Shown here: positions 1-6,542 of the stretch, one piece after another
Position numbering within the stretch: position 1 is the first letter of the stretch
Layout of the letters: every line of letters starts with the position of its first letter
Assembly: GCA_009786045.1 (NCBI GenBank)
Contig: WQTY01000074.1
Coordinates: forward strand, 1 to 8,636
Reading direction: 5' to 3'
Source: Pseudomonadota bacterium
GTDB lineage: Bacteria; Myxococcota_A; Bradymonadia; UBA4248
DNA length: 8,636 nucleotides
Notes under the pieces: model-generated
What the model was told of the DNA's origin: nothing
What the model saw: only the letters and a program-made list of their open reading frames with translations
Database searches by the model: none
Made by a program: the position numbers and the translations under genes

Positions 1-2
1 AG

Positions 3-692
3 ACGCGCGTCAGCGTGAAGCGCGATGCCAGCACGTTTAACGAAAACTCGCGGCTCGTCCGCGTCAGCAGCGGTTCGGTCACCTATGCCTATGATCAGAT
101 CTGGCGCTACAGCTTTGATGTCACCAACAATATCAATACGCCGGCGACGGCTCTGGTCAAGGTACTTCGAAGCGTCGGCGAGCCCGCAAAACTGCCCGAC
201 CTGGCAGTGACCACCGACACCTACTACACGATTCCCATTGCAGTCGATGCCAATGGCACAGCCGCAGCGAGTTTCGATTTTAAAACGCGGCGCGAGTCGA
301 CAGTGTCGATGCGCAGCGACAGCGCCGTGGAGGCGCTCGAACGAGGCCTGAAGGAGAACAAGATTCCTGCCGATAGTATCGAAAACGTGCGCCGCTTCGC
401 CGAGCTGTACCGGACGAACGTCACTGTGTCCGAGGCGCTCAGGCTCAACACGACCCAAAAACGCGAACTTGATGCGGATCAGCGCAACATCGCGCAGTCC
501 CTGAACGACATCAAGTCGATCAAAAGCAGCAGCGCCGACAAGCTTCGCGAACAGCTTATCGCGCGTCAGCGCGCCAATGAGAAAAAACTCGTCGATCTGA
601 CAGGCAAAATCGCCGAACTTCAAGTTCAGCAATCCGAAGTTGGCATAGAACTCCGAACGCTCGAACGCGAGATTCGGTTCGATATCCAATAA
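3..692 (+). CDS. DUF4139-like protein, C-terminal part (5' end outside window)
   Basis: The reading frame is open from the first bases of the window to a TAA at 690-692, so the gene starts upstream. The GTG at 15 is an internal Val codon rather than a convincing start. The visible ~229 residues begin with a beta-rich segment (about residues 1-105) that contains alternating hydrophobic strands. A long charged helical region follows, rich in Glu, Lys, Arg and Gln with heptad-like spacing (about 130-225), which is probably a coiled coil. This order resembles the C-terminal half of DUF4139 (MuiA-like) proteins, in which a beta domain is followed by a coiled-coil tail. That is recognition from memory of the family and was not tested by search. 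Molecular function is unknown for the family; some members are predicted to be envelope-associated. It is convergent with all other genes in the window, and its transcript probably ends at the hairpin at 760-801. Confidence 0.55.
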   Translation, partial: TRVSVKRDASTFNENSRLVRVSSGSVTYAYDQIWRYSFDVTNNINTPATALVKVLRSVGEPAKLPDLAVTTDTYYTIPIAVDANGTAAASFDFKTRRESTVSMRSDSAVEALERGLKENKIPADSIENVRRFAELYRTNVTVSEALRLNTTQKRELDADQRNIAQSLNDIKSIKSSSADKLREQLIARQRANEKKLVDLTGKIAELQVQQSEVGIELRTLEREIRFDIQ

Positions 693-726
693 CTGGAACT
701 TTCTTCCACTTTTTTTGGACGCCCGC

Positions 727-750
727 TATTGCTCGCCCGGGCGAGCAATA
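727..750. repeat. Perfect 24-nt palindrome
   Basis: The half-site TATTGCTCGCCC is followed directly by its exact reverse complement, giving 12 bp arms with no spacer. It lies 34 bp after the DUF4139-like stop codon, in the convergent intergenic region and just before a terminator hairpin. No T-run follows on either strand, so it is not an intrinsic terminator by itself. It could be a dimeric protein binding site, or an additional transcript-end structure serving either convergent gene. Confidence 0.7.
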
Positions 751-759
751 CGCGGTGCG

Positions 760-801
760 GGCGCGGCTATCTGCCAGGCAGATACGCCGCGCCTTTTATT
801 T
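760..801 (+). terminator. Rho-independent terminator of the DUF4139-like gene
   Basis: The arms at 760-775 and 777-793 form a 16-bp stem with one bulged C at 785 and a tiny loop. TTTTATTTT follows at once. This is the classic intrinsic terminator layout for rightward transcription coming from the gene that ends at 692. On the minus strand the same hairpin is not followed by a T-run, so any role in ending the leftward lipoprotein transcript is uncertain. Confidence 0.8.
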
Positions 802-855
802 TGGGGTAAGCATCATACACCTCCATTCTCAATGTTCCTCACCTTGGATATAACT

Positions 856-2061
856 TCAGACACACTCGCCATTTTTACAAACATCGCACTCCGTCACATA
901 ATCCCAATCTCCGCCATTGCATTTCATCAAACTTCTGCCAAAGCATTGCCAAACGTCATGGGTGCATCTCTCTACACATGCTCCTTTTTCACAGACCCAG
1001 TCATCTTTGCAAGTTTCATCTATCAGAATCTCAATGCCCTCGGGAGAACAAACAGTAACAAGACTGTACGAACGACACCCCTTTTCGCCAGGTGTACATG
1101 CCCCTAGGCACGTTGTGTTTTCACATCTACCGGCACATGTCTGCAATGTCGACCACCAGCCGTCTTTTCCACAGCTGAGCCAGCTGAAATCAGGACCATT
1201 GTTACATAACTTCTCCTCACCAGGGGCACACTCTCTAATGCACCCACCTTTTTCGCACCCATGAGAGCAGGTAGTAAACAACTCCCAAGTTCCAGCGGCG
1301 TTGCATCGTTGCAATCTCTCTCCTGAGCACTGTGTCGTGTCGGGAGCACAGTCTGTACACGCGTTATTTTGGCAAATGTCCTTACACACTTCAAGCGTAT
1401 CCCACTTACCGCTGGCGCTGCATTGCTGCAAAGTATTTCCCGAGCACTGCTTTGTGCCTGGGGTGCACCCTGTCGAAACACAAACGTCATCCTGACACAG
1501 GTACAGGTCAGGGCATGACTCAGCAAACACCCATTCACCGCTGGCATTGCACTGTTGCACTGTATTCCCAGAGCACTGCTTTGCGCCTGGGGTACACGCC
1601 CCTGTCGAGACACAGGCGTTGTTCTGACACAGATCAGGGCATGACTCGGCAAACACCCACTCGCCGCTGGCATTGCATTGCTGCAAAGTATTCCCCAAGC
1701 ACTGTTTTGTGCCTGGTGTACAATTCCCCGTTGAGACGCAAGCGTTGTTCTGGCAAAGACCAGGACAAACTTCGAGCGTATTCCATTCACCGCTGGCATT
1801 GCACTGCTGCAAAGTATTTCCAGAGCACTGCTTTGTGCCTGGTGTACAATTCACGCACAGTCCATTTTGGCAGGTGCCGCTCGTACACGTGCTCTTCATC
1901 CACTGACCATCAAGGCAGATGCGCCGTTCAGTATGATTGATGCACTCGGCTGCTCTATCAGTTTGGCACGTGATATCGACCGAGTCGGAGTCATCGCATG
2001 CCGCGCTGCTCGCGAGGATAGCGATGAGGATAAGTGGGAAAAGAGTTTTTGTTATTCTCAT
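856..2061 (-). CDS. Cysteine-rich repeat lipoprotein, nine six-cysteine modules
   Basis: This is a predicted secreted lipoprotein of 401 residues. The start at 2061 was chosen because GGAGAG lies 5 nt upstream and because it gives a clean signal peptide (MRITK, then a hydrophobic stretch) ending in a relaxed lipobox, SAAC, with Cys22 followed by Asp-Asp. The frame stays open 38 codons further upstream, but without a signal peptide. The rest of the protein is nine back-to-back modules, at residues 32-69, 72-108, 114-150, 156-194, 199-235, 238-274, 278-318, 322-362 and 366-400. Each has six cysteines, typically spaced C-x6-C-x7-C-x11-C-x3-C-x4-C, and all 54 positions are filled. The cysteines probably form disulfides outside the cytoplasm. 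Modules 2-5 are nearly identical to one another. It is 98 bp downstream of another cysteine-rich lipoprotein gene and may be co-transcribed with it. Function is unknown. Such modules are common in myxobacterial surface proteins; adhesion or ligand binding is a guess. Confidence 0.8.
   Translation of the reverse strand: MRITKTLFPLILIAILASSAACDDSDSVDITCQTDRAAECINHTERRICLDGQWMKSTCTSGTCQNGLCVNCTPGTKQCSGNTLQQCNASGEWNTLEVCPGLCQNNACVSTGNCTPGTKQCLGNTLQQCNASGEWVFAESCPDLCQNNACVSTGACTPGAKQCSGNTVQQCNASGEWVFAESCPDLYLCQDDVCVSTGCTPGTKQCSGNTLQQCSASGKWDTLEVCKDICQNNACTDCAPDTTQCSGERLQRCNAAGTWELFTTCSHGCEKGGCIRECAPGEEKLCNNGPDFSWLSCGKDGWWSTLQTCAGRCENTTCLGACTPGEKGCRSYSLVTVCSPEGIEILIDETCKDDWVCEKGACVERCTHDVWQCFGRSLMKCNGGDWDYVTECDVCKNGECV
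1357..1848 (-). repeat. Tandem ~126-bp coding repeats (four copies)
   Basis: Four consecutive modules of the lipoprotein gene (residues 72-235) are near-identical at DNA level. The module starts are 42, 42 and 43 codons apart, and segments encoding TPGTKQC, GNTLQQCNASGEW and LCQNNACVSTG recur. The similarity includes synonymous positions, which suggests recent duplication or gene conversion and makes the array prone to copy-number change. Confidence 0.75.
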
Positions 2062-2094
2062 TGATGCTCTCCGTGTGTTTATATCTTCGATGTC

Positions 2095-2130
2095 CCTCCC
2101 CTGCGATGCTGCGCAGGGATGTTGGGGGCA
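2095..2130. repeat. Hairpin resembling a fragment of the intergenic repeat element
   Basis: The arms CCCTGCG (2099-2105) and CGCAGGG (2112-2118) form a 7-bp stem in the 98-bp spacer between the two lipoprotein genes. The stretch 2098-2115 matches 17 of 18 bases of the left-end core of the element seen at 6348-6365 (CCCCTGCAATGCTGCGCA), in the same orientation relative to the downstream gene. No T-run follows on the minus strand, so a terminator role is not supported. It may be a decayed copy or a chance match to a GC-rich hairpin. Confidence 0.4.
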
Positions 2131-2159
2131 TGAGTTGTGAGAGTTATGTGAAGTTTTCA

Positions 2160-3596
2160 TCATTTGCAGGGACATAGGACTGTACGTTCGCCACTAGTAA
2201 GTGATGCGCAACTGCTATAGCGATAGTAGCTACCTCCGGTGCAATCATTAGAATGGAACCCAAAAGGAACATAGCCAGAATCGCAAGACAAACCAATCGA
2301 ACCACAATACATATCGCACGTATGACTACTCAAAAGCGGGAAACAATATGAACGACAACTCCCTCCCATACAACCGTTATACGAGGCGGTGTTAAGGCAA
2401 GTATTGTTGCACTCTCCGCAATGTGTTGTGTTGGTATTGAGATCGACACAAGTTCCGCTGCATGCGGTATGTGACGAATTGCTGCATTCGAACTTGACGG
2501 TTAAATTTCTTTCAGCTGTATTTCCGACGCTATCATAAAACGTCACTTGAAATATGCGATTATTACCACCGACAGGAAATTCAATGGCACGAACGGTGTT
2601 GATTTGTGCCCATGAAAGCTGCAAGGTGTACAAGCCAGCAGTTGATGACGGTTGGAAGGTGCCATAGCTGCTGCCGTCTGTATCTGTCAGAAAGCCGGCA
2701 GTAATATCCTCAATGCCGTCTGGATCAGTGAGGAGTGCCATAAACTCCAGGTTTATGCCTGGTTTCATGGTCGCCGTGTTTGTGGTTAAACTTATGAAAG
2801 TTGGGGGACGATTGGCGGACGAACTTACACAGACATTAGCAACGCAATTCAAATTCGATGAGTTGCAGATATTGCCCACGCAACAGGTCTGATCTTGGCC
2901 TCCGCAGCTCATCACCTGACAGGTGTTGTTGACGCAATTCAGGCTGGCATTGCAGACATTGCCTGCACAGCAGACTTGGTCTTGTCTTCCACACCCGTCT
3001 GAAACTTGGCATGTGCCACTGACGCAGTCCAGACTGCCGTTGCAGGTACTGCCAATGCAACAGGCCTGGCTCTGCCCGCCGCATGCTGTCGTTGCCTGAC
3101 AGGTATTGTTGGTGCAGCTCAGGCTATCGTTGCAGGCACTGCCACCGCAACATGCCTGACCCTGTCCGCCACATGCCGTCGTTGCCTGGCAGGTATTGTT
3201 GATGCAGCTCAGACTGTCATTGCAGGCACTGCCACCACAACAAGCTTGGCCCTGTCCGCCACAAGCTGCTGCTGTCTGACATGTACCACTAATGCAGCTC
3301 AGGCTGTTATTGCAGGTATTGCCAGCACAACATGCCTGATGCATCGCACCGCAGCCGGTCACATCTTTCGGCAGACATTGAAAGGTGCCATTGTTGTTGC
3401 CACAATACTCGTTGCCTGAGCATTCCTGGGCGACAAACTCACCGTTTGTGCATCGAATCAGAAACTCACTGTTGCAATAGTCGTCTACGCCGTCAGTGCA
3501 TTCTTGCGATTTTGGGGAGTCCTCGCCACAACCCACTGAAACCAGAATACCTGCCGCAAACAGGCAAATGATAACTTTTAATCTTGATAGCCCCAT
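2160..3596 (-). CDS. Cysteine-rich repeat lipoprotein with beta-sandwich-like region
   Basis: This is a predicted secreted lipoprotein of 478 residues. The start at 3596 is set by a strong GGAGG 8 nt upstream and by the signal peptide that follows, with a relaxed lipobox SVGC (Cys23). Order of parts: a single six-cysteine module at 33-74 that resembles the modules of the next gene; six repeats with starts at 82, 112, 142, 172, 202 and 231, each of pattern C-x6-CC-x4-C-x5-C-x4-C (the last slightly altered); a cysteine-free region at about 263-369 beginning NRPPTF and containing DPDG, probably an Ig or cadherin-like beta sandwich; a segment at 371-418 with CSGTCVDLNTNTTHCGEC, a motif style frequent in Myxococcota; and a C-terminal cysteine-rich domain at 419-478 ending CPCK. 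Function is unknown; a surface-anchored binding or adhesive protein is plausible. It lies 191 bp after dnaB, with its own structured leader, so it may be transcribed separately. Confidence 0.8.
   Translation of the reverse strand: MGLSRLKVIICLFAAGILVSVGCGEDSPKSQECTDGVDDYCNSEFLIRCTNGEFVAQECSGNEYCGNNNGTFQCLPKDVTGCGAMHQACCAGNTCNNSLSCISGTCQTAAACGGQGQACCGGSACNDSLSCINNTCQATTACGGQGQACCGGSACNDSLSCTNNTCQATTACGGQSQACCIGSTCNGSLDCVSGTCQVSDGCGRQDQVCCAGNVCNASLNCVNNTCQVMSCGGQDQTCCVGNICNSSNLNCVANVCVSSSANRPPTFISLTTNTATMKPGINLEFMALLTDPDGIEDITAGFLTDTDGSSYGTFQPSSTAGLYTLQLSWAQINTVRAIEFPVGGNNRIFQVTFYDSVGNTAERNLTVKFECSNSSHTACSGTCVDLNTNTTHCGECNNTCLNTASYNGCMGGSCRSYCFPLLSSHTCDMYCGSIGLSCDSGYVPFGFHSNDCTGGSYYRYSSCASLTSGERTVLCPCK
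2829..3353 (-). repeat. Tandem 90-bp coding repeats (six copies)
   Basis: Six copies of a 30-codon unit lie inside the upstream lipoprotein gene. The first five unit starts are exactly 30 residues apart and the sixth is 29 after the fifth. Copies two and three (residues 112-171) differ in protein by a single residue, Ile to Thr, which points to a very recent duplication. The outer copies are more diverged, the usual pattern for an array growing from its middle. Confidence 0.8.
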
Positions 3597-3603
3597 CTCG
3601 TAC

Positions 3604-3759
3604 ACCTCCAAATTCATAAGAAAAATGGTTCGCCATTTTGTAAGCGCCATGATGATTGCCTGATACACCAGCAACGCATGCAGCGTTGCGGCATCGATAG
3701 GCTTGCATTCAGCAAAATTCGCGCCACTCAGCATTAATTTGCTAAAATCATTAGCAAAT
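3604..3759 (-). promoter_or_regulatory. Structured leader upstream of the 478-aa lipoprotein gene
   Basis: The spacer downstream of dnaB holds three short inverted repeats. ATTTGCTAA with a 5-nt loop is at 3737-3759, GCAACGC with a 5-nt loop is at 3671-3689, and AAAATGG with a 4-nt loop is at 3622-3639, just upstream of the GGAGG ribosome binding site. The first could be a dnaB transcript-end structure or an operator, and the last would sit in the 5' leader. I found no convincing -35/-10 pair. The reading frame stays open through this spacer, but only from a TTG and without recognisable features, so I treat it as non-coding. Confidence 0.35.
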
Positions 3760-3787
3760 ACTTTGCGCAGAGCCTTTCTGGATAGCG

Positions 3788-5146
<1,359 letters not shown>

Positions 5147-5153
5147 AGGATAG

Positions 5154-5475
5154 TTTTTTTTCGCGGGGGAGCTTGCTCCCCCGCACCCCCTGCAATGCTT
5201 GCGCATTGCTTGTGGGTAAAGTGGCAGAGTGTATCGTTTGAAGCCGCATGTCACGCATTGCGAGCAGAGGCAGAACAATACCATGTATTTTTAGTCAGAC
5301 TGAATTGATTCCTCACTTCGTCTTTGATTCGAAAATGATATAAACTTTTCTAACTTCGCAAGTGGGAAATCGTTACAATGACGATAGTTTTTGCCAAAAA
5401 TGAAGCACTTCGCCCTCTACCCACAAGCGATACGAAGTATCGCAGGGGGTGTGGGGGAACAGGTTCCCCCACAAA
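5154..5475. mobile_element. Inverted-repeat intergenic element, copy 1 (rlmB-dnaB spacer)
   Basis: This element fills nearly the whole 331-bp rlmB-dnaB gap, which holds no gene. The left end has hairpin GCGGGGGAGC/GCTCCCCCGC (5163-5184), then a C-run, then hairpin GCAATGC/GCATTGC (5192-5209), then TTGTGGGT. The right end has the same order inverted: ACCCACAAGC, hairpin GCGATAC/GTATCGC (5427-5443), a G-run, and hairpin GTGGGGGAAC/GTTCCCCCAC (5451-5472). A T8 tract lies outside the left end. Between the ends are a core (about 5241-5304) shared with copy 2 and an AT-richer stretch (about 5305-5410) not shared with it. It could be a MITE-like element, a REP/BIME-like structure or a structured RNA. 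No transposase is present. Element boundaries are approximate and no target duplication is evident. Confidence 0.65.
5335..5361 (-). promoter_or_regulatory. Possible promoter for dnaB
   Basis: On the minus strand, TTGCGA and TATCAT are separated by 15 bp within the AT-rich part of the rlmB-dnaB spacer, about 190 bp upstream of the dnaB start. The -10 matches the sigma-70 consensus in 5 of 6 positions. The -35 matches in 4 of 6, and the spacer is shorter than the usual 17 bp. A small inverted repeat, ATCGT/ACGAT, lies just upstream at 5369-5385. This is a weak prediction. Confidence 0.2.
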
Positions 5476-5477
5476 GG

Positions 5478-6293
5478 CTATCGCCTGGACAGCGAGGCTT
5501 GGTATAGCATGATGGCGGCTGCGACGCTAACGTTGAGTGATTCAACGGTCTTGTGATGTTCGATGCAGGCGGTTTGATCGCAGAGTGTTCGCGTCAGGCG
5601 GCGCATGCCCTGGGATTCGGAACCCATGACGAGAACGGTGGGTGGGCGAAAGTCGATCTGCTGCACCGGCAGGCCTTCCATGTCTGCGCCAATGACCTGC
5701 AAGCCTGCCTCTTTGAGCTGACGCAGCGTTTGCGCAAGGTTGGTGATGCGGCAAATGGGCAGACGGTAGGCCTGACCGGCCGAGGTTTTGATCGTCGTCG
5801 CCGTCACCTGAACCGCGCGATCTTTGGGGATGATGATGGCATCTGCGCCAAAGGCAGCCGCTGATCGAATGATGGCCCCGAGGTTGTGCGGATCCTGAAT
5901 CTGATCGAGCGCAACGATGAACGGCGCGTGCGTGCACGACGACAGAACATCGTCGAGCTCGGCATAGCGAAACGCCGGAAGCGTCAACAAAACGCCCTGA
6001 TGCCGTGTTTCCCCTGCATGATCATTCAGCGCCTGCACCGTCGTCTGTTCGACCGGCAGCCCACAAGCCTGCGCGCGTTCCAGCAACGCCCCCAAAGCCT
6101 TCATCTGACGCGAGTCGGCAATATACAACCTGGCGCGTTCGAGCGTCTCGGCCCCAAGCACCGAAAGCGCCTCCTCGACAGGGTGAAGCCCGCAGATAAA
6201 GAATGGCGCCTCAAACGTGGAACGCCTGGGAGGCTGCGGCGCAGCTCCCTTGGAAAATGACCTGGCAGGGCGTTTAGGGCGTTCGTTAGGCAT
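5478..6293 (-). CDS. rlmB: 23S rRNA guanosine-2'-O-methyltransferase, RlmB/TrmH (SpoU) family
   Basis: RlmB-type enzymes use S-adenosylmethionine to methylate the 2'-O of a guanosine in 23S rRNA (G2251 in E. coli). This protein has 271 residues. A basic N-terminal extension of ~30 residues precedes the SpoU substrate-binding domain (about 32-107, starting with GLHPVEEAL). The SPOUT methylase domain is at about 124-265. Motif 1 is DPHNLGAIIRSA, with Asn137 and Arg143. Motif 2 is GSESQGM, with Glu226. Motif 3 is SLNVSVAAAI, with Asn254. The usual Pro-Met-x-Gly stretch before motif 3 is replaced by EHHKT (residues 245-249), although spacing is kept. The RNA target is inferred; a tRNA-directed TrmH paralogue is possible. 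The ATG at 6293 has only a weak GGA upstream. Copies of the repeat element abut the gene on both sides, 5 bp past its stop and ~30 bp before its start. Confidence 0.87.
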   Translation of the reverse strand: MPNERPKRPARSFSKGAAPQPPRRSTFEAPFFICGLHPVEEALSVLGAETLERARLYIADSRQMKALGALLERAQACGLPVEQTTVQALNDHAGETRHQGVLLTLPAFRYAELDDVLSSCTHAPFIVALDQIQDPHNLGAIIRSAAAFGADAIIIPKDRAVQVTATTIKTSAGQAYRLPICRITNLAQTLRQLKEAGLQVIGADMEGLPVQQIDFRPPTVLVMGSESQGMRRLTRTLCDQTACIEHHKTVESLNVSVAAAIMLYQASLSRR

Positions 6294-6317
6294 GGCAAAG
6301 ATTCCAAATTTGAAGGT

Positions 6318-6542
6318 TTATTTGCGGGGGAGCTTGCTCCCCCGCACCCCCTGCAATGCTGCGCATTGCTTGTGGGTGAAGTGGTAAAATGCCTGCTTGG
6401 AGCCACATGTTGCGCGTCGCGAGCAGAGGCGGAACAATTCTTGTGTATTTTGTCAGGCTGAAGCCTATCGATTCTCCACTCCACCCAAGCGATACGAAGT
6501 ATCGCAGGGGGTGTGGGGGAACGCGTTCCCCCACGAAAAAAA
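6318..6542. mobile_element. Inverted-repeat intergenic element, copy 2 (proS-rlmB spacer)
   Basis: The second copy occupies almost all of the 249-bp proS-rlmB spacer. Left hairpins are GCGGGGGAGC/GCTCCCCCGC (6324-6345) and GCAATGC/GCATTGC (6353-6369), followed by TTGTGGGTGAAGTGG. Right hairpins are GCGATAC/GTATCGC (6489-6505) and GTGGGGGAAC/GTTCCCCCAC (6513-6534). The left and right ends are inverted versions of each other, for example CACCCCCTGC at 6345-6354 against GCAGGGGGTG at 6504-6513. The core at about 6400-6465 aligns with copy 1 and includes GCGAGCAGAGGC and GAACAAT. T-rich sequence lies outside the left end and an A7 run outside the right end. Neither strand has a T-run after the GC hairpins, so these are not standard intrinsic terminators. 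Confidence 0.65.

Noticed and set aside
1332..1940. Plus-strand open frame (202 codons) with repeated peptides
   Set aside because: The repeats are the mirror image of the tandem modules of the lipoprotein gene on the minus strand, whose signal peptide and cysteine pattern make that strand the coding one.
2062..2175. Upstream extension of the 401-aa lipoprotein by 38 codons
   Set aside because: It would overlap the previous gene and place the signal peptide internally; the ATG at 2061 has GGAGAG at good spacing.
2829..3353. CRISPR-like regular repeats
   Set aside because: The 90-bp and ~126-bp repeats are in-frame coding repeats without unrelated spacers, and no cas genes are present.
5163..5472. 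GC-rich hairpins of the intergenic element as intrinsic terminators
   Set aside because: In neither direction does a T-run follow a hairpin; the T or A tracts lie on the wrong side. A Rho-dependent or stabilising role remains possible.
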